Shown here: positions 42,443 to 50,950 of the stretch, one piece after another
Layout: every line of letters begins with the position of its first letter
Numbering within the stretch: position 1 is the first letter of the stretch
Position numbers and translations under genes: made by a program
From: JAJFFW01 sp965263375
GTDB lineage: Bacteria > Pseudomonadota > Alphaproteobacteria > Caulobacterales > Parvularculaceae
Length of the DNA: 64,000 nucleotides
Reading direction: 5' to 3'
Assembly: GCA_965263375.1 (NCBI GenBank)
Contig: OZ253669.1
Location: 310,001 to 374,000 of the forward strand
The notes under the pieces: generated by a model
The model's database searches: none
The model's input: only the letters and a program-made list of their open reading frames with translations
Told to the model about the DNA's origin: nothing

Positions 42443-43444
42443 ATGTTTGATTTACCAATGATTTGGGCGACCCTCTTGGCTTTGGCGATTTTTATTTATG
42501 TCATTCTTGATGGATTTGATTTGGGGATCGGCATTGTCTTTCCGTTTCTGGATAATGATGATGACCGCGCTTTGGCGATGAACACGGTCGCGCCGGTCTG
42601 GGATGGAAACGAAACCTGGCTAGTACTTGGCGGCGGCGGTCTCTTTGCTGCATTCCCGCTTGCCTATGCGGTGGTGATGCCAGCCCTTTACGCCCCGTTC
42701 ATCATTATGATCCTAGCGCTCGTGTTTCGCGGGGTCGCCTTTGAATATCGTTGGCGAGACAAAGCCCATGAAAAAATCTGGGACCGGTCTTTTCACTTTG
42801 GATCTTTAACAGCCACATTCATGCAAGGTATTGTGCTTGGGGCGTTTGTTCAGGGAATTGAAGTTGACGGGCGCGCCTATGGCGGGGGATGGTGGGATTG
42901 GCTGACGCCATTTACCGTAATGTGCGGGATTGCCCTTACTGTCGGATACGCGCTTCTCGGCGCCACTTGGCTCGTGATGAAAACACAAAGCACTCTGCGT
43001 AAACGCGCCTATTGGCTGGCGCGGCGCGCTGGTGTTTTAACGCTTCTATTTGTTGGCGTCGTTAGTCTGTGGACACCGTTTTTATCGCCGGAAATCGCTG
43101 AGCGTTGGTTCACCTTTCCGCAATTACTGTTCGTATTGCCGGTGCCGACCTTGACGGCGATCCTTGCGGGAATTCTTGGTTGGTCATTGTTTACTGAGAA
43201 GGATATGATCCCCTTTCCATCCGCTATTGGGCTTTTTGGTCTTTGTTTTGCCGGGCTTGGGATTGGAATAACGCCTTATATTGTGCCGCGCGCCATCACA
43301 ATCCATGAGGCGGCGGCTCCGGATTCAAGTCTGGGGTTCATGCTTGTGGGTGCTGTGATCCTGTTACCTCTTATTCTTGGTTATACAGCATATTCCTATT
43401 GGGTCTTTCGCGGCAAAATCGATCCGGAAGCAGGGTATCACTGA
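42443..43444 (+). CDS. cioB: Cytochrome bd-type quinol oxidase subunit II
   Basis: This 333-residue polytopic protein has the CydB opening IWATLLALAIFIYVILDGFDLGIGIVFP (split by the conserved DGFDLG motif), NTVAPVWDGNETWLVLGGGGLF, and RGVAFEYRWRD. It is the partner of subunit I for the bd quinol oxidase. A GGAGGGC ribosome site lies just before the ATG, 11 bases after the end of cioA. Its stop overlaps the next short gene by one base. Confidence 0.92.
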   Translation: MFDLPMIWATLLALAIFIYVILDGFDLGIGIVFPFLDNDDDRALAMNTVAPVWDGNETWLVLGGGGLFAAFPLAYAVVMPALYAPFIIMILALVFRGVAFEYRWRDKAHEKIWDRSFHFGSLTATFMQGIVLGAFVQGIEVDGRAYGGGWWDWLTPFTVMCGIALTVGYALLGATWLVMKTQSTLRKRAYWLARRAGVLTLLFVGVVSLWTPFLSPEIAERWFTFPQLLFVLPVPTLTAILAGILGWSLFTEKDMIPFPSAIGLFGLCFAGLGIGITPYIVPRAITIHEAAAPDSSLGFMLVGAVILLPLILGYTAYSYWVFRGKIDPEAGYH

Positions 43445-43575
43445 TGTTAGAAGAAAGAGACACGCATATTGAAAAAACTGGCGTTAAAGAGCTTGCGTGG
43501 TTTTTCGGGCTTTGGGCGCTGGGCGTCGGCGCCATTTTGGTGATTGGAATGCTGATCAAGGCGGTGATTGGCTGA
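43444..43575 (+). CDS. DUF2474/CydX-like small bd-oxidase subunit, 43 residues
   Basis: This frame is too short for usual gene-length cut-offs. It begins at an ATG overlapping the cioB stop (TGATG) and encodes 43 residues with a polar N-terminus (MLEERDTHIEKTG) and one membrane helix (ELAWFFGLWALGVGAILVIGMLIKAV). Single-helix proteins of this size after cioAB belong to DUF2474 or CydX-type subunits that stabilise the oxidase. Translational coupling with cioB and the clear helix support it. It is the last gene of the sulfide operon, immediately followed by IS debris. Confidence 0.8.
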   Translation: MLEERDTHIEKTGVKELAWFFGLWALGVGAILVIGMLIKAVIG

Positions 43576-43589
43576 GTGTTCCTCGCTGC

Positions 43590-43946
43590 AAGAATCAAAA
43601 GGACCCTTTGGTGGTTGAGGCGCGTCAGCTAAAAGACGGCTTGATCCATCTGTCAGATCGCGGTGCGCAATTTACCAGTGATGACTTCCGTAAAGCGCGC
43701 GCCGAACACTATATAGAATGCTCGATGAGCCATAACCGTAACTGTTACCACAATGCCGTCGTTGGAGGCTTTTTTAGCGTGTTGAAACGTGAGTGAGTGA
43801 ACAGAACACGCCATGAAGCGCGTGCCGAAATCTTTGAGTAGATCGAAGTGTTCTACAATCGCAAACGTCGCCACGGGTTTCTTGGCAATATCAGCCCGGT
43901 TGACGTTGAAAAGCGGTCAGCCAAGTCTTTGGAAACGGTCCACTGA
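43590..43946 (+). pseudogene. IS3-family transposase OrfB remnant (3' part)
   Basis: Frame translation gives LIHLSDRGAQFTSDDFRKARAEH, SMSHNRNCYHNAVVGGFFSVLKRE and, after stops, FYNRKRRHGFLGNISPVDVE, all recognisable from the rve/DDE core of IS3-family OrfB. The second catalytic Asp is kept, but the catalytic Glu of the NAVVESFF motif has become Gly. A TGA follows KRE and a TAG lies in the middle of the IFEYIEVF segment. Only the C-terminal third is present, and the 5' part is missing right after the sulfide operon. It is dead. Confidence 0.85.
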
Positions 43947-44049
43947 AATGGGGCAAAACTATTGCGCGCAGGAGCGGGCATTAGAAATAGAAATGTCGGA
44001 GGGGCTAGCCCTCAAACGACCTCACACGCTCAAGACTCCACCAATAATT
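43947..44049. other. Spacer after IS3 remnant
   Basis: About 100 bases between the end of the OrfB remnant and the amidohydrolase stop. The element's right inverted repeat would be expected here, but I cannot identify it with confidence. Confidence 0.3.
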
Positions 44050-45303
44050 CTAGATTAGTTCTTTCTTATGGGGGCGGCCGGCTTGCATGATTAATTTGAG
44101 GCGATCGGCGTCCTGCAATACGGTGATGTCTTCAAGAGGGTCGCCGTCAACAAGAATAAGATCAGCAAGGTATCCCTCCGAAATGAGACCAAGCTTGTCC
44201 GGTTGCTGCATCATTTGGCCTCCCAGTTTAGTTGCGGAGACAATCGCCTCCATTGGCGACATGCCGATCATTTCGACAAAATACTGAAGATCTTTCGCGT
44301 TGGTCCCATGAGGCGTCCAGGCAAAGCCGTAATCGCCGCCTGGCAATATTCGAATGCCGCGAGCGCGCATCTCCTTCATGCCCTCGATCGCAAACTTCAA
44401 TTCGCGTTCGTATAGCTGCGCGAGCGGGCTGTCGGGCAAGATGCCATACTCGCTTGCGCCGCGCGCGGTCTGGATGAGCCAGGCCAGCCCCGGCGCGACG
44501 AAGAACTCATCCGTCCGCGCCGCGATTTGATCAATGGCTTCTTCATCCGCGAAGGAAGCATGGTAAATATGTTTGATCCCGTATTTGACACAATATTTAA
44601 CGGATTCTGCGGAGCGCGCATGGGCCGCCATGACCCGACGGCGGCGATGCACTTCGCCGGCCGCGGCCTCCAGCTCAGCCTCAGTTATCACTGTCTCCTC
44701 TGCGTCAACATTGGCGATGTATTCCCCGGACAGATTTAATTTCAGCACATCGACCCCGATTTTCAGAAACATGCGGACGGCGTTCAGGATGTCGTCTGCG
44801 CCTGACACGACCCAACCGAAAGACAAGTCTTGCGTTTCAACGTGGACTGGGGCCGTGTCGCCGAGGCCGCCGCGGGTTGCGATCTCTTGCGACGCAGCCA
44901 GGTAGCGAGGGCCTGGGATCTGGCCCGTAGCGATCGCATCGCGAATTACGACGTCCAGTCTTGGCTTCGCGGCAGCCGCGCCGACCCCACTTGTAAAACC
45001 CATATCAAGCAAGGTCTTCGCCGATTGCGCGCAATACAGTGTATGCTCTTCGACCGGCATATAGGAGATTTCTTCCAGGGTCTTTTGGTCATTCCAGGAC
45101 AGATGCAGATGGGCGTCGCAGAGACCCGGCATTAACGTCATGCCGTGGCCGTCAATTACCGCATCGGCGTCACCGCCGCCTGGAGATTCTTGCCGGAAAA
45201 CCTTCTTGATTTCACCGTTATCGATTTCAATGGCGCCGGTGAAAGGATCGGCTCCTGATCCGTCGATGATCGATACATTCAGGATGCGTTGGCGCATGAT
45301 CAA
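44050..45303 (-). CDS. Metal-dependent amidohydrolase (imidazolonepropionase/prolidase-like)
   Basis: This 417-residue enzyme of the amidohydrolase superfamily has HxH in CDAHLHLSW (about 63-65), a probable carboxylated Lys in DVLKLNLSG, metal His in AAHARS and IYHASF, and the catalytic Asp in PGGDYGF. The N- and C-terminal parts form the small beta-sandwich domain (ADLILVDGDPLEDI). Relatives hydrolyse cyclic amides or dipeptides; the substrate is unknown. It lies downstream of the alpha/beta hydrolase and FAH genes on the same strand, forming a catabolic operon divergent from a GntR regulator. Confidence 0.85.
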   Translation of the reverse strand: MIMRQRILNVSIIDGSGADPFTGAIEIDNGEIKKVFRQESPGGGDADAVIDGHGMTLMPGLCDAHLHLSWNDQKTLEEISYMPVEEHTLYCAQSAKTLLDMGFTSGVGAAAAKPRLDVVIRDAIATGQIPGPRYLAASQEIATRGGLGDTAPVHVETQDLSFGWVVSGADDILNAVRMFLKIGVDVLKLNLSGEYIANVDAEETVITEAELEAAAGEVHRRRRVMAAHARSAESVKYCVKYGIKHIYHASFADEEAIDQIAARTDEFFVAPGLAWLIQTARGASEYGILPDSPLAQLYERELKFAIEGMKEMRARGIRILPGGDYGFAWTPHGTNAKDLQYFVEMIGMSPMEAIVSATKLGGQMMQQPDKLGLISEGYLADLILVDGDPLEDITVLQDADRLKLIMQAGRPHKKELI

Positions 45304-45340
45304 TATCCTCCGTAATTTTTATTATGACGAGGCGGCGTCT

Positions 45341-46123
45341 TTAGATAGATCGATAAAATTGGCTTAGTCGATCGACAACTTCACTTGGATTTTCGCATAC
45401 GGTCCAATGCCCGCAATCCGCTAAAACTGTGTTGGCAAAGACTTCTGAAAATGTACCCGCGAGCGTATCAACATTGCTTGGCGGGGCGACTTTGTCTTCG
45501 TCGCCGGTTATCAACATCACCGGCTTCTTGAAGGATGAGTTATCTGTCGCGACAGCTTCAGAAAGCGCTTCACAACTTAGCGCATAACCCTCCGCACTCT
45601 GTGCACAAAGCATTTCGCGAACAAATGAGACAGCAACAGGGTTTTCGGCTTTGGTTTTTGCCGATAGCGCAACGTCGGTGATCACATCCGCGATCGGCTG
45701 CATTCCGTCTTTTCTCGCAAGGTCCGCGCGATCGCGTATGGCGCCGCGAGCGGCTTCCGGCGGTTCGGCAAGCGGCCCCAGCAAGGCTAGGCTCTTTACG
45801 CGATCAGCTGCCTGTTGCGCTATACGCTGACAAACAATTGTCCCCATGGAGTGACCGAGTAGGTGCGCAGAATTGATCGATAACGCGTCCATTAATGAAA
45901 GCATATCGTCGGCAATCGATTTGATTGACAAGCGATCGTCGTTGTCCGAGCGACCGGCGCCTGGGACATCCGGCGCGATGATGGCCTTGCCATCGAAATT
46001 TGCGCGCCAAACGGGCGCCCAGAAATTTGATGTGCCACCAAGGCCGTGGACCGCGAGAATCGGTTCGCCTTCACCGAATTGATCGTAATAAATACGCCGG
46101 CCGTCTAATGTTTGATACGCCAT
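45341..46123 (-). CDS. Alpha/beta hydrolase (enol-lactonase-like)
   Basis: I choose the ATG at 46123, preceded by AGAGGAAT, giving 260 residues; the longer frame to 46168 would overlap the FAH gene. The oxyanion segment is AVHGLGGTSNFW, the nucleophile Ser is in LGHSMGTIV (G-x-S-x-G), and the Asp and His of the triad are in TGDEDKVAP and DCGHWTVCE. The overall pattern (YYDQFGEGEPILAVHG) resembles 3-oxoadipate enol-lactonases and related esterases. It sits between the FAH and amidohydrolase genes. Confidence 0.85.
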   Translation of the reverse strand: MAYQTLDGRRIYYDQFGEGEPILAVHGLGGTSNFWAPVWRANFDGKAIIAPDVPGAGRSDNDDRLSIKSIADDMLSLMDALSINSAHLLGHSMGTIVCQRIAQQAADRVKSLALLGPLAEPPEAARGAIRDRADLARKDGMQPIADVITDVALSAKTKAENPVAVSFVREMLCAQSAEGYALSCEALSEAVATDNSSFKKPVMLITGDEDKVAPPSNVDTLAGTFSEVFANTVLADCGHWTVCENPSEVVDRLSQFYRSI

Positions 46124-46164
46124 TTTCAATTCCTCTTTGTTGTGACGAGTACGCGGTAATCGAT

Positions 46165-47112
46165 TCAAACAATACGGTTTTCAATATGACCAAGACCATT
46201 GATTGCAATACGGACGACATCGCCCGAAGATAGAAATTTCGGTGGCGTATATCCGATTCCGACGCCTTTTGGCGTGCCCGTTGCTATAATGTCGCCCGTT
46301 TGCAGCATTACGCTCGCGGAGATTGTTGCGATCAGCGATGGTATGTTGAAGATCAAATCTCGGCTCGACGCTTTCTGGCGCAGTTCACCGTTCACCCAAC
46401 ATTCAAGGGTGAGCGAGTCCGGGTCGATTTCCTCGGCCGTTGTCACGCCGGGGCCGATCGGGCAGAATGTGTCGATCGACTTGCCTAAGAACCATTGTTT
46501 ATGGCGTTTTTGGAGATCACGCGCCGTGACGTCATTGATTATGGTGTAACCCCACACATGGTCGTAAGCATTTTCTTCGGCGATCCCTCGTCCGGGTTTT
46601 CCGATAACGAGTCCGATCTCGGCTTCATAGTCGACTTCTTGGGTTAAGTTCCAAGGCACAATAACATCGTCAAAGCCGCCGATGATCGAAGTCGCTGCTT
46701 TTGTGAACACAATTGGATGCGACGGGGTCGCTTCGCCATTGGCTTCGCGCGGCTGGTCGTAGCCGCTCGCGGTAAACTCCGATGCGTGTGCGTGATAATT
46801 GAGACCGACGCATAAAATGTTCTTGCTGGGCGAGATGATGGGCGCCAGTAGGGTCACCTCTGAAAGGGGGATTTCGACGTCTACCGGTTTGAAATTCGCC
46901 TTCCGTTTCAAATCGTCCTCAATGAACTCGATGAATGGATCTTTGCCGCCGCTACGAATCGGGCCGAAAATCGGTATGACCATGTCCGAGGTCATTACGC
47001 CGAGCCATTCGTTGCCGCCATGTAGATATTTCGCGATCTCCGGCATTCCCGTCTCCTTGTGCGGTGTCGAATTCTGCTCAATGCAGTTGAATTGACTTGC
47101 ACCATAAAGCAT
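46165..47112 (-). CDS. Fumarylacetoacetate hydrolase-family protein
   Basis: This 315-residue protein has the FAH catalytic domain: CVGLNYHAHASE (about 98-109), VDYEAEIGLVIGKPGRGI with the metal-binding Glu residues, YTIINDVTARDLQKR, and GDIIATGTPKGVGIGYTPP. Members break C-C bonds of 2-oxo or 4-oxo acids from aromatic and related catabolism. An N-terminal ~75-residue domain precedes it, as in fumarylpyruvate/hydroxyhepta-diene-dioate isomerase-type proteins. A start at residue 23 (METGMPEI region) is possible. First gene of the minus-strand operon; divergent from the GntR gene. Confidence 0.87.
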   Translation of the reverse strand: MLYGASQFNCIEQNSTPHKETGMPEIAKYLHGGNEWLGVMTSDMVIPIFGPIRSGGKDPFIEFIEDDLKRKANFKPVDVEIPLSEVTLLAPIISPSKNILCVGLNYHAHASEFTASGYDQPREANGEATPSHPIVFTKAATSIIGGFDDVIVPWNLTQEVDYEAEIGLVIGKPGRGIAEENAYDHVWGYTIINDVTARDLQKRHKQWFLGKSIDTFCPIGPGVTTAEEIDPDSLTLECWVNGELRQKASSRDLIFNIPSLIATISASVMLQTGDIIATGTPKGVGIGYTPPKFLSSGDVVRIAINGLGHIENRIV

Positions 47113-47189
47113 ATCATAAACAAATCAATTGTAAAATGGTACGGAAGTTGTGGAAATTCTTATGCGCGGGGCGAGTGAGAACGCTTCTA

Positions 47190-47234
47190 GATTGAAAAAA
47201 AGAGGCTTGTGGATTGAAAAAAAAGAGGTATGTG
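47190..47234 (+). repeat. Tandem 22/23-bp repeat at the GntR gene start
   Basis: Two adjacent copies of GATTGAAAAAAAGAGG plus a TTGTG or TATGTG tail lie at 47190-47211 and 47212-47234. They differ by one extra A and two bases. Each carries an AGAGG ribosome-site-like core, so the duplication places two possible ribosome sites in front of the regulator gene. It may be slippage-prone because of the A runs. Confidence 0.6.
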
Positions 47235-47240
47235 AAGCGC

Positions 47241-47939
47241 ATGCCTGCTGAAAGACGAGAAAATGTGCGCGAAATCTCCCGCCAACAAATGGCGGAGATC
47301 TGCGCGGTGATTACAGAAAAGATTAAGGCCGGCGCCTGGAAATCTGGCGACAAGCTTCCGACCGAGTCGCGGATGGTTGAGGACTTTGGCGTTGCGAGAA
47401 ATACAGTGCGCAAGGCTTTAAATTCGCTTGAAGACAAAGGGCTAATCACTCGTCAGGTTGGGCGAGGTACGTTTGTTAGCGACACCGAAAAGACGACTGC
47501 ACCGGAATTTTCGACCGTGAGCCCGGCCGATATCATGGAAGCTCGAATCGCCCTTGAGCCGGCGATCGCGCGCGAAGCGGTCTTGCGGGCATCAGCTCAG
47601 GATATTGCAAATGCAAGAGAATGCCTAAGAAAATTAGCGGCGGCGAAAGACTTTAACGAACATGAGTCGCACGACGCGCAACTCCATCAAATCATAGTAA
47701 ATTCTTCGCGGAACGAGCTTTATAAGAAGTTTTTTGCCGACATTAACGAGTTGCGGCGCGGCAAAGAATGGAAAGGCTTAAAAAAGGCGTCGCTGTCAAA
47801 AGATATTCTGGACGCCTATCATCGCGAGCACACCTGTATCGTAGAGGCCTTTGTTGAGCGGGATGGGGAGGCGTTGGCCGATCGCTTGCGCAAGCATCTC
47901 CTGCATGTTCGGCGGAATTTATTTGCGGAACCGATATAG
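47241..47939 (+). CDS. GntR-family regulator, FadR subfamily
   Basis: The protein has 232 residues from the ATG at 47241; in-frame GTG (47232) and TTG (47214) are alternatives, and the tandem repeat makes the start uncertain. The winged HTH is at the N-terminus (KLPTESRMVEDFGVARNTVRKALNSLEDKGLITRQVGRGTFV). The helical FCD ligand domain follows (IMEARIALEPAIAREAV, DAQLHQIIVNSSRN and DAYHREHTCIVEAF with metal/ligand His residues). Such proteins usually repress catabolic genes until an organic acid binds. It lies between the divergent FAH operon and the receptor gene and probably controls both. Confidence 0.88.
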   Translation: MPAERRENVREISRQQMAEICAVITEKIKAGAWKSGDKLPTESRMVEDFGVARNTVRKALNSLEDKGLITRQVGRGTFVSDTEKTTAPEFSTVSPADIMEARIALEPAIAREAVLRASAQDIANARECLRKLAAAKDFNEHESHDAQLHQIIVNSSRNELYKKFFADINELRRGKEWKGLKKASLSKDILDAYHREHTCIVEAFVERDGEALADRLRKHLLHVRRNLFAEPI

Positions 47940-48166
47940 TTCTGGCGGCCGACGGGCCTGATGTATAAACCCCAAAAAATGTTGACGTTTTTCCAGAGCG
48001 TATGATTGCGCGACATGCAATCGTTGTTTGGGCGTATATCGAGAATTCGGTATGCGCGCAATCGGCGGTTGACAATCGTCCATAATAATAATAGTAAATC
48101 AATTCCATATAATAAAAGAATTAATCCGGAAATGCGCCACATGAAGGCGCTGAAAGGGAGGGACCC

Positions 48167-50527
48167 ATGGTCGATTTAAGAACTGCACTGATGATTGGAA
48201 CGGCCTTTACAACGGCGCTCAGCGCATTGTCATCAGCAAGGGCGCAGAGCGGCGACGGTGCGCAAGCCGCGAGCGGCGGATTGGACACCGTGATCGTTTC
48301 TGCGCAACGACGAGACGAGTCTTCGCAAGACGTGCCGATCTCAGTGAATGCCTTCGACGCTGCGGCGGTCGAAAAGTACCGGATCGTAGATTTCTCTAGC
48401 CTCAACAAAACCGTGCCGGGTTTTTCCATCAACACCTTTTCAAAGTCCCGGCTTAACCCGTCCTTACGCGGCGGGTCTTCTTCTCTTGCGTCGGCCGGTG
48501 CTGAGCAGGCGGTGGGTCTGTTCATCGACGACCAGTATTTTGGCGGGGTTGGCGACTTTGAGATCGACCTTTTCGATGTGGAAAGAATCGAAGTGCTGCG
48601 CGGCCCCCAGGGCACGTTGTTCGGCCGCAACACTACCGGCGGCAGCATTAATGTCGTTACCAAGCGCCCAAGTGATGAATTCGAAGCAAAACTTGAGGCA
48701 ACCATTGGTAATTTCGACGCGCTCGAATTTCGCGGTATGTTAACTGGGCCTATTACGGAAAAAGTATCTGGCTTGTTAGCGATTACATCTCGTGATCGTT
48801 CAGGTACGTCATTAAATCTTACTACTGGCAACTATATTGATGATGTAAACAGGACATCGATTAGGGGCAAGCTGCTATACGAAGTCGATGATACGTTAGA
48901 TATTATAGCCGGGTTTGGCTTCAGCCGCGCTCGCGAAACGGGCGTCGCACGGGATGCCATATTCATTGACGTACCGATTACCAACCAGGAGTTGCTAGAT
49001 ATTGGTTTCGTCCCTGATGGCGATCCTCGCGTCGTTCAAAGTTTCAATGATGGCCGTTTTGAAAGTACGCAATGGACCGGTAATCTCCGCCTTGAGAAAG
49101 ATCTTGGCAATGCGCAGTTGCTTTCGATTTCAACCTATCGAAGATACAATTCAGACGAAGACGAGAATTCGCTTGCGGGCGTGCCGATCCCAGCATTTTC
49201 TATCGGCGAACCGCGCAATGTAGAGTCATTCTCGCAAGAGCTCAGATATGTGTCGGAGTATGATTCATTCTTCAACTGGGTTGGCGGCGCATACTTCTTC
49301 CGCTCGGACGAAGATCGCAACCTTATGTCGACGACGACATGGGAAGAGAATACGTTTGGCGGCGCCTTTCAGGCTATTACGTTTTGTCCTGACCAGCTTG
49401 GAGCGGATTTCGACGGAGGGATTGTCACGCCGTCTTGCATCACCGACTTTCCAGACCTTTTCACGCCGAACAGGTTTTTTGTCAACGAGACCAATGTAAC
49501 AACCAGCTACTCCGTGTACGCAGATGCAACATTCGATCTGACGGATCAGCTTACGATTCTTGGTGGTGTTCGATACACCCATGACAAAAAGGAATTTGAT
49601 GCTATAACTGGCGGCGATCCAGACTTCTTCTGGAACCCGGCGACATCAGCTGTCATTGATCCAGAAACGGGAGTTGCAACGGTAGGTCAGGTAATTGATG
49701 CCGAGGACAGCTGGGGCGAGGTCACTTATCGCGCTGGTATTCAGTTTAGTCCGATGGACGACATTATGTTCTATGCGACGCGTGCGACTGGCTTCCGCTC
49801 TGGAGTGTTCGATGCTGCGCAAAGTGATGCTGTTTTGGCCACCGCTGCGGTTGATCCGGAGACTGTCTTAAGCCACGAAGTAGGCGTAAAGACCCGTCTT
49901 CTTGACAACCGAGTGCAGTTTAATGTCGCGCTGTTCAACGCTCGCTATGAGGATCTTCAGTTCTTCGTGAACACTGGTGCGGCCAGTATCACAACGAATG
50001 CCGGTTTTGCGCGCGTTCGTGGCGCTGAGGTTGAACTCATAGCAGCGCTTACGGATGAGCTGACTTTGTCTGGTCAGTATGCTTATCAAGATGGTACGTC
50101 TGGAGGTATTCCGCCGGAAGCAGAGATTGCTGACGGTACGCCACCTCAAGGTACAATTCCGCATTCTTTTGTTATTGCTTTAGATTATGAGACAGAGCTA
50201 GCAAATGGCGATGCTTTCTTCTTGGGCGCAGATGTGTCCCATAAAGCGGAGTACAATCTCGAGCTTGAAGATGCTCCTCAGTTCTTCTCGAAAACTGATG
50301 CGCTGCTAAATGCTCGCCTTGGATATCGCTTTGACAGCGGATGGGAAGTTTCCTTATGGGGACAAAACTTGTTGAACGAAGACATTGTTACCTACGGGCA
50401 GAATTTCTGGTTTACGTTCTATGATGGTCCAACCGCATTCGCGAACCTTGATACGATTACGGAAACGTCACAGCCGCGTTATTCCGACCCTCGAACGTGG
50501 GGCGCAACGATACGTAAATCTTTCTAA
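48167..50527 (+). CDS. TonB-dependent outer-membrane receptor
   Basis: This 786-residue protein has a signal peptide (ALMIGTAFTTALSALSSARA) and a TonB-box-like start (LDTVIVSAQRRDESSQDVPISV). The plug domain is at about 55-165 (VERIEVLRGPQGTLFGRNTTGGSINVVTKRP) and the 22-strand barrel ends in aromatic Phe (TIRKSF). It uses TonB energy to take up a large or scarce ligand; plug features match the catabolite-type receptors common in Caulobacter relatives rather than classical siderophore receptors. A GGGAGGGA ribosome site precedes the ATG. A terminator follows. It is the uptake part of the first catabolic cassette. Confidence 0.92.
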   Translation: MVDLRTALMIGTAFTTALSALSSARAQSGDGAQAASGGLDTVIVSAQRRDESSQDVPISVNAFDAAAVEKYRIVDFSSLNKTVPGFSINTFSKSRLNPSLRGGSSSLASAGAEQAVGLFIDDQYFGGVGDFEIDLFDVERIEVLRGPQGTLFGRNTTGGSINVVTKRPSDEFEAKLEATIGNFDALEFRGMLTGPITEKVSGLLAITSRDRSGTSLNLTTGNYIDDVNRTSIRGKLLYEVDDTLDIIAGFGFSRARETGVARDAIFIDVPITNQELLDIGFVPDGDPRVVQSFNDGRFESTQWTGNLRLEKDLGNAQLLSISTYRRYNSDEDENSLAGVPIPAFSIGEPRNVESFSQELRYVSEYDSFFNWVGGAYFFRSDEDRNLMSTTTWEENTFGGAFQAITFCPDQLGADFDGGIVTPSCITDFPDLFTPNRFFVNETNVTTSYSVYADATFDLTDQLTILGGVRYTHDKKEFDAITGGDPDFFWNPATSAVIDPETGVATVGQVIDAEDSWGEVTYRAGIQFSPMDDIMFYATRATGFRSGVFDAAQSDAVLATAAVDPETVLSHEVGVKTRLLDNRVQFNVALFNARYEDLQFFVNTGAASITTNAGFARVRGAEVELIAALTDELTLSGQYAYQDGTSGGIPPEAEIADGTPPQGTIPHSFVIALDYETELANGDAFFLGADVSHKAEYNLELEDAPQFFSKTDALLNARLGYRFDSGWEVSLWGQNLLNEDIVTYGQNFWFTFYDGPTAFANLDTITETSQPRYSDPRTWGATIRKSF

Positions 50528-50548
50528 TAATTAGCTCAAAACACTCTC

Positions 50549-50580
50549 GCCCCGACTTCAACAGGTCGGGGCGATTATTC
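50549..50580 (+). terminator. Rho-independent terminator after the TonB receptor gene
   Basis: The arms CGCCCCGAC (50549-50557) and GTCGGGGCG (50565-50573) form a 9-bp GC-rich stem with a 7-base loop, followed by ATTATTCTTGTT. It lies 21 bases after the receptor stop. This separates the receptor transcript from the small exported protein gene. Confidence 0.8.
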
Positions 50581-50671
50581 TTGTTGCGTAAATTCGATTG
50601 TTTTCGCCATCAACCGAACGGTTGGCGAAATTTGAACGTTGAAATTGTATATCGATAGGAAGGATGAAACG

Positions 50672-50950
50672 ATGAAGAAACTTGTTACGTCAGGCGCTGC
50701 TATTGCTTTGATGTTTGCCACAACAGCTAGCGCTGACGAGTGGTATAATGGTTGCTTGGAAGGTGTTGCAGCTGACCGACCTGATTTATCTGAAGAGGCT
50801 GTCGCTGAAGTCTGTTCATGCATGTTGTCAGACATGTCCCAAGAGCAGCGTGATGAACTCGGCGACGCTCCGGATGACGGCGGACGTGACGGTAAGCTTG
50901 CCGCGGTATCGTCGGAGACTGCTGAAGCCGCGAAGGCGTGTGGTTATTAA
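50672..50950 (+). CDS. Small Cys-containing exported protein of unknown function
   Basis: I start at the ATG at 50672, after AGGAAGGA, giving 92 residues. The N-terminus MKKLVTSGAAIALMFATTASADE is a clear signal peptide with an A-S-A site, leaving a mature acidic protein of about 70 residues. It has four Cys (in NGCLEG, EVCSCML and KACGY) that could form two disulfides. No family is recognised. It follows the receptor gene but behind a terminator, so it has its own promoter; a GC-rich hairpin lies 124 bases downstream. Confidence 0.7.
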   Translation: MKKLVTSGAAIALMFATTASADEWYNGCLEGVAADRPDLSEEAVAEVCSCMLSDMSQEQRDELGDAPDDGGRDGKLAAVSSETAEAAKACGY

